Positions 16,965 through 27,400 are shown, numbered from the stretch's first letter. The stretch: 64,000 bases of DNA from JAGTVG01 sp964543195 (GCA_964543195.1 CAZIXF010000027.1:5236-69235), one strand, 5' to 3'. Notes: a model not told the origin generated them from the sequence alone. Numbers and translations: made by a program.

Positions 16965-19900
16965 TTAGGCGTTTTTATCTTCTAAATCTTTATTTCTGAT
17001 CTTTGTATAATAAAATATATTCGGCATGGTCCGGACCTCTTCAAGCACATGGTAAGCTCTTTCTTCCTGTACCTTCTTGACTCCATCCTTTTCAGTCAGT
17101 CTCAACATGCCGGATATCCTGCTTTCTTTATCATTCATATCCCCGAAAACGATGGCTTGGGTCGGGCAGGCTTCGGCACAGGCTGTATTAATTTCTCCGT
17201 CCCGGGGTCTCCTTCCTTCTTTTTTTGCTTCCAACTTCCCATACTGGATCCGCTGAATGCATAAGGAGCATTTTTCCATAACACCCCTCGACCGGACTAC
17301 CACATCGGGATTCAGCACCATCTTCCCGAGATCGTCAAGCATAGGTGTATTATCAGCAAACTTCGAATTATCATGATACTTGAACCAATTGAAACGCCGG
17401 ACCTTATAAGGACAGTTATTGGCGCAATACCGGGTTCCAATACACCGGTTATAGGTCATCTGGTTCAATCCTTCTGAACTGTGCGTGGTAGCTACCACCG
17501 GACATACCGTTTCACAGGGTGCATTGTTACAATGCTGGCACATTAACGGCTGAAAGGTAACCTCCGGATTTTCAGCTGCTTTCTCAAGTGCGACCCAATC
17601 GTCCGGAGGTGCATCACTGCTGTAATACCGGTCAATCCTGATCCAGTGCATTTCACGCCTGTTCAGAACTTCCTCTTTACCCACCACAGGCACGTTGTTT
17701 TCAACCTGGCAGGCTATGGTACAGGCCCCGCAACCAATGCAGGAGTTAAGGTCGATGGTCATTCCCCAGTGATGGTTCGGATATTCGTGGCCTTTCCACA
17801 GGCTTACGGCATAGGGTTCCACCTCCCCGTCGATATGCTCATCACCTATTTTTTTATCGAGCGTCCTGGAAGTATGGATCTTGGGATATACCCGGCCTGC
17901 TTTGGGATCGGCCTGATATTCGGGAAGGTAGGCTTCCTGGATCACGTTTTCACGATCCATATACGTATGGTGGGTTTGGGTTTGTGCAATCCGGTATCGC
18001 TCATCAAGTACTTCAAGACTCACCTGATTATTGGTCATATTAGACCAGAAGCCATTCCGGTTTGCCATCAGTGGATACGCATTGACGCCAAGGCCATTGC
18101 CCACCTTACCTGCTTTTTCCCTCCCATATCCTACAGCAAGGCCAAGACTGCCCCGTGCCTGACCCGGCTGTATGAGCACAGGCAAGGTCAGTGTTTTTTC
18201 ACCCGCAGTAAGCCTGACGGTCATAAACCGGTTCCCCTCCGTATAGATCCCCAGTTCCTTTGCGTCTCCCATGGAGATGGTCAGGTAATTATCCCAGGTG
18301 GTTTTGGTAATCGGGTCGGGCATTTCCTGAAGCCAGGGATTATTGGCATCGGTACCATCACCGACAGCAACTTTCCTGTACAGGACCAACTCAAAACCTT
18401 CATTTTTCACAGGATATTTTTCATTGATAGCGGAAGCCAGATCCCTGTCAGGAAGGCTGTATGACCCAACCTCCCCGGCTTCACGAGGAGAAGAAAGCAC
18501 CCCATCGTGTAAGCTTTTATCCCAGAAAGTCTGAAAATCGACTGCTGCGTCTCCGGGATAATAATTTTTTTCCCACTGTGATTTAAGATATTCAAAATAA
18601 TCCGTCGTACCGGCTTCTGTCCAGGTAAGAAAACTCTGCTGGGCCTGCCTGGTATTGAAGAGGGGGGTGATCGTGGGCTGTGTAAGGGTCAGATGACCGG
18701 GGATGGGTTCGGCATCGTTCCATGATTCCAGATAATGATGATCCGGCACTACATAAGTACATAAGGATGCGGTTTCATCCAGTCGGTCGGAAGTGGTTAC
18801 AGTAAGACTGGCATTCTGTAATGCTTCCGCCAGTTCAGCGCCCATGGGGTGATTATATACGGGATTGGAATTATAAAAAATAACGCCGTCGACCCGGCCC
18901 TTCTTTATTTCAGCGATAAAGTCATCCATGGCTTTTTCATCACCCTGTCTGAAATTAACCGGATTGGAAAGATCAATGGTCGCTCCGTAGTTCTCCAGCA
19001 TAGCATTGATCCCATTGATCAGGATCTGGACATCGGGATCATTGGAACCCGATATTACAAGCGATTTGCCTCTGGCGGCCCAGAGATTATCTGCTGACTT
19101 CTGCAGGAATTTTATTTTCCCGGGATCGTTGATGGCAAGCTGAGGCTGACCTGCCTTTGCCGCGATCAGATTATACAACTTACCGATCACCAGCGGTTGC
19201 TGCATTGAATTTACCTGTATCCTGTAATCCGCATTGGCACCCGTAAGAGAAAGCAGGCTTTCATACTGATAATGCCTCGACATCTTACGGTGATCTTTAT
19301 TGATCTTCCGGTTGCTTGCATACTCCCTGCTGAACCCGATCGGGTCGAGCCAGGAACCAAGGAAATCTACATCGAACCCTACTATGACATCGGCTCCGGA
19401 GAATTTATAATAAGGTATAATGGAATTACCCAGTGTGAGACGGTTAGCTTCTTTTATTCCATGGTAACTATCCGTATCGTAGGTTATATGGCCGGCAGTT
19501 GGATATTTATTGATAAATTCATTAATAACGGCATGGGTTGACGGGCTCAGCAGGGTATTGCTTATAATGCGGATCTGACCTCCCGCCTGAACTATGGAAT
19601 CCAGTTTTTCAATAATATCTTTATCCGCATCCTCCCATGTTGTGGCTTTGCCTTCAAACAGGGGATCCCTGAGCCGTTCATTATCATAAAGAGACAGTAC
19701 TGAGGCCTCAACTGGCGCGTTGGTACCTCCCTTACTTATACTGGATAATTTATTTCCGGAAATTTTTATTGGCCGGCCTTCCCTGGTTTTCACCAGAATA
19801 CTGCAAAAATTTCCTGCTTGTGAATAGGTGGAAGCATAATAATTCGGTATACCGGGATCAACGTCCACCGGTTTATTCAGGTAGGGTATGGCCTTTCGTA

Positions 19901-20108
19901 CAGGGGCTTCACATGCCGCAAGCGAAGCAGCTGCCACACTGAATCCCATCATTTTCAGGAAATCCCTCCGGGATCCGGAGGTGCCGGAGTCATCTTTTTC
20001 CCGAACGGGTAGTTCCTGGGCAAACTCCTTATGGACATTGTTAACAAATTCAGGATCGTTTGACAATTGCTCAATTCCGTTCCAGTATCGTTTTTTATTT
20101 TCTTTCAT
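16965..20108 (-). CDS. actB: Alternative complex III subunit ActB, iron-sulfur molybdopterin-oxidoreductase-like protein
   Basis: The 1047-residue exported subunit combines a molybdopterin-oxidoreductase-like domain (about 90-740) with a four-cluster ferredoxin domain near residues 780-1000. The signal has twin arginines (SRRDFLKMMG, R47/R48) and ends LAAC at C66, so it is a Tat-type signal and possibly lipid-attached; the signal is preceded by an unusually long 45-residue segment, as in TAT-variant proteins. Cluster motifs are CIGCGACTIAC, CQHCNNAPCETVCP, CIGTRYCANNCP and CSLCIQRI...CAEACP. The Mo-site catalytic Cys/Sec region is not evident, consistent with ActB holding no molybdenum. It lies 30 bases downstream of actA. 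Confidence 0.97.
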   Translation of the reverse strand: MKENKKRYWNGIEQLSNDPEFVNNVHKEFAQELPVREKDDSGTSGSRRDFLKMMGFSVAAASLAACEAPVRKAIPYLNKPVDVDPGIPNYYASTYSQAGNFCSILVKTREGRPIKISGNKLSSISKGGTNAPVEASVLSLYDNERLRDPLFEGKATTWEDADKDIIEKLDSIVQAGGQIRIISNTLLSPSTHAVINEFINKYPTAGHITYDTDSYHGIKEANRLTLGNSIIPYYKFSGADVIVGFDVDFLGSWLDPIGFSREYASNRKINKDHRKMSRHYQYESLLSLTGANADYRIQVNSMQQPLVIGKLYNLIAAKAGQPQLAINDPGKIKFLQKSADNLWAARGKSLVISGSNDPDVQILINGINAMLENYGATIDLSNPVNFRQGDEKAMDDFIAEIKKGRVDGVIFYNSNPVYNHPMGAELAEALQNASLTVTTSDRLDETASLCTYVVPDHHYLESWNDAEPIPGHLTLTQPTITPLFNTRQAQQSFLTWTEAGTTDYFEYLKSQWEKNYYPGDAAVDFQTFWDKSLHDGVLSSPREAGEVGSYSLPDRDLASAINEKYPVKNEGFELVLYRKVAVGDGTDANNPWLQEMPDPITKTTWDNYLTISMGDAKELGIYTEGNRFMTVRLTAGEKTLTLPVLIQPGQARGSLGLAVGYGREKAGKVGNGLGVNAYPLMANRNGFWSNMTNNQVSLEVLDERYRIAQTQTHHTYMDRENVIQEAYLPEYQADPKAGRVYPKIHTSRTLDKKIGDEHIDGEVEPYAVSLWKGHEYPNHHWGMTIDLNSCIGCGACTIACQVENNVPVVGKEEVLNRREMHWIRIDRYYSSDAPPDDWVALEKAAENPEVTFQPLMCQHCNNAPCETVCPVVATTHSSEGLNQMTYNRCIGTRYCANNCPYKVRRFNWFKYHDNSKFADNTPMLDDLGKMVLNPDVVVRSRGVMEKCSLCIQRIQYGKLEAKKEGRRPRDGEINTACAEACPTQAIVFGDMNDKESRISGMLRLTEKDGVKKVQEERAYHVLEEVRTMPNIFYYTKIRNKDLEDKNA

Positions 20109-20138
20109 CTATTCAATTGCATTCTGAACTTTAACAAT

Positions 20139-21488
20139 TTAATAATGGCATTTTGAACATTCCAGGCCTCCAATATCTTCTACCAGTAATTTCCCCCCTT
20201 CAGCATTTTCATGCACATCCATAAGCTTATCGTAATAGGCATTGTTTTTGTTGACTTCATTGGTACGATGACAATCAATACACCAGCCCATGGTCAGATC
20301 GGCGTACTGCTTCATCACTTCCATTTCTTCCACAGGACCATGGCAGGTCTCACATTCAATTTTTCCGACATTATAATGCTGAGCATGATTGAAATATACC
20401 AGATCGGGCAGATTATGGACGCGCACCCATTCGATAGGGGTGTTGTTTTCCATCGCATCATAGATCTTTTCTATTTCAGCAGATGGCTCATCGCTGCCGG
20501 TCACTTTAATAATGGCGCTATGACAATTCATACAGATATTCACACTGGGAATATTGGCATTCTTGCTATCCATTACACCCGTATGACAATATTCACAGGG
20601 TATTTCAAAATCTCCCGCATGCACCTTGTGTGAAAAGAGGATTGGCTGTGTGGGTTGATATCCTTCCTGGATCCCGATATGATAAAGGCCATCGATAACC
20701 GTTTTCAGCAGAACAGCTGTAAAAATGAAAGTCACACCAAAGATGAAGGCCGGACTTTTAACCATTCGTTTTACACTGATCCGCTGCTGAACCACTTCAA
20801 TTTCAGATTCATCCAGTCCCTCTCTTTGTTTAAGGTAGGTGGTCAGTGTATTGACCAGCATGATCATGACAACGAGGATCAACACCAGGATAACGACCAG
20901 TGCAATCATGACCACAATCAGAAAATCGGTCGATACCGCTGGCTCCCGGGCATCAGCCGTTCCTGGCGGGGCTCCTTCCTGGCCAGGCTGAGCGGCGACC
21001 TGAGGCGATGCCTGGGTTTCCTGCTGGATGTAGGCCAGTATTGAATTTATTTCCTCGTCACTGAAATCATGAGGTGGCATCACCAGTTGATTGTATTCTT
21101 CGTATAGCTGAACTGCCGTTTCATCTCCCTGCTGGATCATCTGCTGGGAATTTCTTATAAAAGACTGAAGCCACGAAAGTTCTCTCCTCTCGGTAATACC
21201 GGCAAGAGCAGGACCCACCACCTCTTGATGAACCGCATGGCATTGGGCACAATAATTCCTGAAAAGGGTCTGACCTTGTTGAATAACTTCTTCACTGGCA
21301 GCCAGTGGCCCTTCCTGGGTTGTTTGTGGCTCTGTTCCGGCAGCAGGCGTTGCCGCAGTATCGACTGGCTGTTGAGCTTCCTGGGAATAGAGATTATGAC
21401 CGGAATAAGTAAAGAAAATTAAAGTAGATATAAATACCAGAATTAGATGTCCTTTTACCGGGATCTTACTGACTTGTACTTCGGGCAT
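20139..21488 (-). CDS. actA: Alternative complex III subunit ActA, six-CxxCH cytochrome c
   Basis: A 449-residue multiheme cytochrome that is the first gene of the train. It has an N-terminal membrane segment (14-28), then a class I monoheme domain with CAQCH (C80-H84) and a probable Met ligand (VMPPH). A Pro/Gln linker and two membrane helices (188-216, 246-270) follow, then a c3/c7-like domain with five CxxCH: 298, 319, 379, 403 and 444, the last ending the protein (CSKCHY). The five C-terminal hemes match the pentaheme ActA; the N-terminal heme domain is extra compared with the shorter ActA of Rhodothermus. A clear promoter lies just upstream. Confidence 0.96.
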   Translation of the reverse strand: MPEVQVSKIPVKGHLILVFISTLIFFTYSGHNLYSQEAQQPVDTAATPAAGTEPQTTQEGPLAASEEVIQQGQTLFRNYCAQCHAVHQEVVGPALAGITERRELSWLQSFIRNSQQMIQQGDETAVQLYEEYNQLVMPPHDFSDEEINSILAYIQQETQASPQVAAQPGQEGAPPGTADAREPAVSTDFLIVVMIALVVILVLILVVMIMLVNTLTTYLKQREGLDESEIEVVQQRISVKRMVKSPAFIFGVTFIFTAVLLKTVIDGLYHIGIQEGYQPTQPILFSHKVHAGDFEIPCEYCHTGVMDSKNANIPSVNICMNCHSAIIKVTGSDEPSAEIEKIYDAMENNTPIEWVRVHNLPDLVYFNHAQHYNVGKIECETCHGPVEEMEVMKQYADLTMGWCIDCHRTNEVNKNNAYYDKLMDVHENAEGGKLLVEDIGGLECSKCHY

Positions 21489-21515
21489 AGTTAGTTCATG
21501 AAATTAAACTTCGCG

Positions 21516-21546
21516 CAAAACTATAACTACAATTGAATTTTCCAAA
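21516..21546 (-). promoter_or_regulatory. Bacteroidota-type promoter of the act/cta gene train
   Basis: On the minus strand a TTTG (21546-21543) is followed after exactly 19 bases by TAGTTTTG (21523-21516), an exact fit to TTTG-N19-TAnnTTTG. The predicted start of transcription is about 21509, giving a leader of roughly 20 bases before the actA ATG at 21488. The -33 box lies inside the short palindrome CCAAATTTGG. Confidence 0.75.
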
Positions 21547-21743
21547 TTTGGGATATATCGAATGCATTTATTACTATATAATCCACAAAAATGGTTTTAT
21601 AATTTAATTTTTTAAATATATGACTGTAAAGAAAGTGCTTAAATTAATAATTTGGAATAATTATAAATAAATCTTTACTACTTTTTTTCTATTTTCATCC
21701 GTTGTATGATTCATAATCTGCTTCATTCACTTTCAAAATATTG

Positions 21744-21803
21744 AATTAATGATTCGTCATTTTCCTTTCCGGTGTTTCCTGGCAATTTTGCACCCCCTGG
21801 GCA
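21744..21803. repeat. Dispersed intergenic repeat, copy 1
   Basis: The stretch starting ttaatgattcgtcatttt and continuing through ggtgtttcctgg to gggcatt is about 80% identical by eye to 61139-61201 (ttaatgatttatcatttt ... gtggcatt). Both copies lie in gene-free regions in the same orientation. No coding potential seen. Confidence 0.6.
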
Positions 21804-22089
21804 TTAACTAACTGCATTTCAGCCTCTAAACCGAATCACCCTTCGAGTAGAAATTCATTCAAATCACCCTATCACCAAATTGTTATTTCAACAAATCGCC
21901 ACATCCCTAAATCGCCAAACCACAAAAACAACAAGGTATACAAAGTTTCAGTAAATTTTTCACTGTCCAATTCACACAAGGTGTTATCTTCCTTAATAAC
22001 AGAACAGGTCAGGATTTTACAATCAATAAACACTGGTATCGATTTAAGTGTTTAAAAAATTTTATATACCTTTCCTTATACCTTTTTTA

Positions 22090-22097
22090 TAATTTTG
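22090..22097 (+). promoter_or_regulatory. Likely -7 box of the aconitase promoter
   Basis: TAATTTTG fits TAnnTTTG and lies 35 bases before the ATG. No good TTG sits at the expected distance upstream, so the promoter is only half supported. Confidence 0.45.
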
Positions 22098-22131
22098 TAT
22101 TTTTATCTGAAACAATAATTCAATTACACCT

Positions 22132-24402
22132 ATGGCATTTGATATAGACATGATCAGGACTGTTTACGACAGGATGGGAAGCCGAATAGAAAAAGCACGC
22201 AAGATCCTCAACAGGCCTTTAAGCTTAACTGAAAAAATTCTTTATTCACATTTATACCAGGGTGACCCGGAGGAAGAATACACACGGGGCAAGTCCTATG
22301 TCGAATTTTCTCCGGACCGGGTCGCCATGCAGGACGCCACTGCACAAATGGCCCTGCTGCAGTTCATGCAGGCAGGTAAAGACAGGGTTTCTGTTCCATC
22401 GACGGTACATTGCGATCACCTGATCCTGGCAAAAGAAGGTGCCGAAAAAGATCTTAAAAATTCGTTGAATACCAGCAGGGAAGTATTTGATTTCCTGGAA
22501 TCTGTCTCCAATAAATACGGGATTGGTTTCTGGAAACCGGGAGCGGGGATCATCCACCAGGTGGTACTTGAAAATTATGCTTTCCCGGGTGGTTTGATGA
22601 TCGGAACCGATTCCCATACGGTAAATGCCGGTGGACTGGGTATGGTTGCCGTAGGTGTGGGAGGCGCCGATGCAGTGGATGTGATGGCGGGGATGCCCTG
22701 GGAACTTAAATTTCCCAAGATCATCGGTGTGAAACTTACCGGGAAATTAAGTGGCTGGACTGCCTCAAAAGATATAATCCTGAAGGTAGCGGGTATTTTG
22801 ACCGTAAAAGGAGGAACCGGTGCCATATTGGAATACTTCGGTGAAGGGGCTCAAAGTCTTTCCTGTACGGGAAAGGGCACCATTTGCAATATGGGTGCCG
22901 AAATAGGAGCTACCACCTCCACATTCGCATATGATGATAAAATGGAGAAATATCTCAGAGGTACCGCCCGCGCCGATGTGGCCGAGCTGGCGAAAACCAT
23001 CAGGGAGCACCTGACCGGAGACCCGGAAGTATATGAAAATCCCGAAAAACATTTTGATCAACTGATTGAGATCAATCTTTCCGAACTCGAGCCCCACATT
23101 AACGGCCCATACAGCCCGGACAGGGCCACTCCCATTTCCAGATTTGCCGAGGAAGTTAAGAAAAACAACTGGCCCAGGAAACTTGAGGTCGGATTGATCG
23201 GATCCTGCACCAACTCTTCTTACGAAGATATTACCAGGGCGGCTTCGATAGCCCAGCAGGCAATCGATAAAAAACTGAAAGTAAAATCCGAATATACGGT
23301 TACCCCCGGATCGGAAATGGTACGATACACGGTCGACAGGGATGGGTATCTCAAAAAATTTGAAGAAATAGGCGGTGTTGTCCTTGCCAACGCCTGCGGT
23401 CCCTGTATTGGACAATGGGCGCGCCACACCGATGATCCGGAAAAGAAAAACTCGATTATAACCTCTTTTAACAGAAATTTTGCCAAAAGGAATGACGGCA
23501 ATCCCAATACCCATGCATTCGTGGCTTCTCCTGAAATAGTAACGGCCATGACTATTGCCGGAGACCTGACCTTCAATCCATTAAAAGATAAACTAAAAAA
23601 TAAGGAGGGGGAAGAGGTTAAACTGGATGAACCTGAAGGAATAGAAATGCCTGTAATGGGTTATTTCGTGGAGGATAACGGATACGTGGCCCCGGCAGAA
23701 GACGGTTCAAAGGTTGAAATAAAGGTAAGACCCGATTCGAAACGTCTTCAGATCCTGCAGCCTTTCGATGCCTGGGACGGGGAAAATATTACAGGAATGA
23801 AATTATTAATCAAGGTGGCAGGAAAATGTACCACCGATCATATTTCAATGGCCGGACCCTGGTTACGTTTCAGAGGCCATATCGATAATATATCCGACAA
23901 TACCCTTACCGGCGCAGAAAATTATTTCAATAATGAAACCAACAAGGTAAAAAATCAGCTCACAGGTGAATACGGTGCGGTACCGGATGTACAAAGGGCT
24001 TACAAGGAAAAAGGAATACCAACACTGGTCGTAGGGGATCATAATTATGGTGAAGGATCATCCAGGGAACATGCCGCCATGCAGCCCAGGCATCTTGGAG
24101 TCAGGGTTGTACTTGTTAAATCCTTTGCCAGGATACATGAAACCAACCTGAAAAAGCAGGGAATGCTCGCGCTGACCTTCGATGATGAAAATGATTATGA
24201 AAAAATCCTGGAAGATGATACCATTGATATTGTCGATCTGAAGGATTTTGCACCGGACAAGCCACTGACCCTGGTGCTTCATCATTCGGATGGCTCCGAG
24301 GAAAAGATCCTAACCAATCATTCTTACAACCAGACCCAGATCGAATGGTTTAAGGCGGGCTCTGCCCTTAATCTTATCCGGAAGCAGGAAGGACTGGACT
24401 GA
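22132..24402 (+). CDS. acnA: Aconitate hydratase, mitochondrial-type
   Basis: The enzyme interconverts citrate and isocitrate in the TCA cycle using a [4Fe-4S] cluster. The three cluster cysteines are visible: C359 in GSCTNSSYED and C422/C425 in NACGPCIGQW. The substrate-binding phrases GTDSHTVNAGGLG and the swivel-domain GDHNYGEGSSREHAA are present. At 756 residues it matches the mitochondrial-type aconitase rather than the 860-900 residue AcnA or AcnB. The symbol is approximate. It is single, divergent from actA, and convergent with the beta-galactosidase gene, with ten bases between stop codons. Confidence 0.96.
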   Translation: MAFDIDMIRTVYDRMGSRIEKARKILNRPLSLTEKILYSHLYQGDPEEEYTRGKSYVEFSPDRVAMQDATAQMALLQFMQAGKDRVSVPSTVHCDHLILAKEGAEKDLKNSLNTSREVFDFLESVSNKYGIGFWKPGAGIIHQVVLENYAFPGGLMIGTDSHTVNAGGLGMVAVGVGGADAVDVMAGMPWELKFPKIIGVKLTGKLSGWTASKDIILKVAGILTVKGGTGAILEYFGEGAQSLSCTGKGTICNMGAEIGATTSTFAYDDKMEKYLRGTARADVAELAKTIREHLTGDPEVYENPEKHFDQLIEINLSELEPHINGPYSPDRATPISRFAEEVKKNNWPRKLEVGLIGSCTNSSYEDITRAASIAQQAIDKKLKVKSEYTVTPGSEMVRYTVDRDGYLKKFEEIGGVVLANACGPCIGQWARHTDDPEKKNSIITSFNRNFAKRNDGNPNTHAFVASPEIVTAMTIAGDLTFNPLKDKLKNKEGEEVKLDEPEGIEMPVMGYFVEDNGYVAPAEDGSKVEIKVRPDSKRLQILQPFDAWDGENITGMKLLIKVAGKCTTDHISMAGPWLRFRGHIDNISDNTLTGAENYFNNETNKVKNQLTGEYGAVPDVQRAYKEKGIPTLVVGDHNYGEGSSREHAAMQPRHLGVRVVLVKSFARIHETNLKKQGMLALTFDDENDYEKILEDDTIDIVDLKDFAPDKPLTLVLHHSDGSEEKILTNHSYNQTQIEWFKAGSALNLIRKQEGLD

Positions 24403-24416
24403 TCTGCCCTGATCAG
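24399..24416. terminator. Hairpin holding both convergent stop codons
   Basis: CTGATC (24399-24404), a six-base loop and GATCAG (24411-24416) form a perfect six-pair hairpin. The TGA of the aconitase gene lies across the left arm and the TGA of the beta-galactosidase gene lies in the right arm. No T-run follows on either side, so it may not be a classical terminator. Confidence 0.35.
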
Positions 24417-27400
24417 AAATCGATATTACTCATCTTGAAAAAATCCGGATTTCTGTTAAACGGCCTGATCAGTATCTTGTATTCGTATTCGCCGGGATAG
24501 GTCCTGTATTTGGGCCTTACCCTTACCGGGGTGCCTCCCACTCCGGTTACTTTATGATCGAAATTCAATACCGGATTGGCAGCCCTTTTTAATTGAAACG
24601 GATACCAGGCTTCATTCAGGTTTTCGAAAGGGATAATACTGAAATTAAATAATTCATTGCTCGACATCAATATTCCTTTTCCATCCTTTGAGCGTATGGC
24701 CAGCCAGCGTGTATCCGTATGATTGTTAAAATCCTGCACAATCAGATAAGGAAAGCTGATTTCCGATATTTTCTGCGAATAAAGCCCATATTTTGCTCCA
24801 GTTTTGCGGTCGGGATAGGTTTCAAAAGGCCCTCTGCCAAACCACTCCACCGTTTCCACGTTATCAGCCAGAATAAATTTCAACCCGATCTTTTGCAAAT
24901 AGCTCAGGGGAAACCAGTCATCAGCATACAGATTGGGAGGATCAATATCGGCATTTACCTTATGATGGATCAATATATCTCCTGAAGAATATATTTCATA
25001 GGATAAGGTCTGATGAAATACCAGCTGAGGAAAAGAAAAGGAACGGGATTCGATATCAAAGGTTAATTCAGCCTCAAAAGCCGAAACCGACCTGTGCCTG
25101 TTCACCACCCGATGAACCAGGCTGTCAAGGCCGTATTTATACCAGTAAAAGGCTTCATTCACTCCCCATTCGGAAAATTCATTCATAATAGGTTTTCTCC
25201 ATACAGTAAACTCCGGAGCATGGAGAACCAGGTTTGTACCTCCATTTTGAATGGTTGTTAAATATCCGGTTTCCTGTTCAAACTCATAGTAATTGCCATT
25301 TGCCGATATTTTTATGCGGTTATCATCCTCCTCCACATTGAATCCCGAAGTTTCTTCCTGAACGATTATGCCTTTCTGTTCTTCCAGATTCAATACCGGG
25401 AATTCGTAAAAACAATACTCGTGACCCTTGTCAGCCCACCTATTTTTCTTTTTCAGACTGAAGGAAATCCTCAGGATATAAATTCCCTCCGGTTTGAACC
25501 GTGGTCTTTCAAATGGAATATCTATTACTTCACCTGTTTGGGCAGGAGTACTCAGACGTAAATTCCCGGAAGCAATACTCTTGTCATTTTCATATAGATT
25601 CCATTCCGTATTAATTTCTGACAGGTCAGTGAAATGGAACCGGTTGGATATTTTTAGTTTTTCGAGAACTTCCCCGATCATTTCCACATGCACCGGAGCG
25701 TGGGATTGTTTCATTTGAAAAGCTTCCGGCTGAAGTTCTCTGAAAGAGGAAACCACCCCATCCATGGTGCCCGAACCCTGTGGTGTGGCCCCGTATGACA
25801 AGAACGGGCTGCCTTTACTGGTCTCATTGAAATCGAGCCAGAGTATCGACTGCCCGGGATCATTAGCACCTCTTGCACTAAATGAAGATTCTCTGATATT
25901 TATAGCCTCAGGATAAATCCGCACATTATCATAAATATAACTGCTTATGAACCAACCCTGATTTTCATGATTTTTTTTATGATTTTTACCAATACATACC
26001 GGATGATAACTCCTCTCTATATTACCGGAAACCGAACGCTCGGCCCGTTTTTCCCCGTTTATAAACAGGTTCATCGATTCTCCGTCGTAGGTAGCCATCA
26101 CATGATGCCAGTTATAATTCCAGTTCCGGGGCAGAAAGGTGCTGGCGGTATAAACCTGCTCGCCAACGGATATATTGAATGATAAAGTATCGGGATGATC
26201 CTGGGTTATTTCATAACTCAACCCTTTGGTGACCATGGGATTGACATCGTAATACCCCCTGGGATATACCCAGGTTTCAAGGGTGAGTTGATCCGTTATT
26301 GTATTGAACACCGGATGATTATAGATCTCCACAAAATCATCCAGCCCACTGAATGCCACTGCATTGCCTTCCCAGCCATCCACAAGATATACATGACCCA
26401 TGAGCACGGACTGATGCTGATAGGGCGATCGGTCAGGGGTAGTGATCATATCGAATTGCAGGCCCTGATTCACCCAGTCCCAGGTAAAACCACCCTGTAC
26501 AGACGGTTCACTGTAAATTACCTCCCAGTATTCATCAAAACCGCCCAGCCCGTTCCCCATAGAATGCATATATTCTCCCATAATGATGGGTTTATCGGCT
26601 TCCCGTCCCATCATTCTGAGTTTTTCCTGGGTCGGATAGCGGTATCCGTGAACATCCGTGAACGGAGCAGTGCCGTCGGGTACGTTTCCCTGGTGATATA
26701 CCACCCGTGTTGGATCGTTTGACTTGAGAAAATCAGCCATAATCTCATGAACGGGGCCCAGGCCGCATTCATTGCCGGTGCTCCATAAGATCACAGAAGG
26801 ATGATTTTTATCGCGATGAAAAAACCGTTCTGTACGATCCGTAAATGCCGTTTCCCAACCGCGTTGATTTGCAAGGTAGGATTCTCCTTCATGGCATTCT
26901 GCATTTACTTCATCGCAGATATAAAAACCATACTGATCCGCCAGGTCATAAAACAGGGGATCATTGGGATAGTGCGAAGTCCGTATGGCATTCACATTCA
27001 ACTGTTTCATCAACTGCATGTCTTTCTCAATGATCTCCCGCGTCATGGTACGTCCCTTCAAGGGATCATGCTCATGCCGGTTCACACCTTTAAAAATTAC
27101 GGGCACACCATTAATCAGCAACTGTGTGTTTTTTACTTCTATTTCCCTGAAGCCCACTGTTTCTTCAATGATTTCTGTTATGGCTCCTGAAGCCTCTTTT
27201 ACGATCAATAACAACTTATATAAATGAGGTTTCTCTGCACTCCATTTCATTGGATTCTCAATCTTATAATTCATCTCCACCTTTTTTTCATCCCTTGGAA
27301 GCATAGTCCCGACCCTCAGGTTCCGGTTAAGTATCTCATTGCCATCCGGGGCCAGTAATTTTACATCAAGCAGCAGATCGTTATTTGCCTCATTATCATA

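Larger units (their letters stand above)
21489..22131. other. Divergent promoter region between actA and aconitase, with repeats
   Basis: The 643 bases between the two divergent genes hold no convincing ORF. They contain the actA promoter at the left end, a TAnnTTTG box before the aconitase gene at the right end, a dispersed repeat (21744-21803), and a low-complexity run with several ATCACC or ATCGCCAA words (about 21835-21920). The rest is AT-rich with nothing recognised. Confidence 0.7.

Noticed and set aside
17646..18464. A 272-residue plus-strand ORF antisense to actB.
   Set aside because: It has no family pattern, and actB shows full motif content on the other strand.
16965..20108. Calling ActB a real molybdenum formate or nitrate oxidoreductase.
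   Set aside because: Gene order actABCDEF and the four-cluster ferredoxin end identify ActB; the Mo-site catalytic Cys region was not found.
22765..23514. A 249-residue minus-strand ORF antisense to aconitase.
   Set aside because: Low-complexity Gly/Phe-rich reading with no motif; aconitase is complete on the plus strand.
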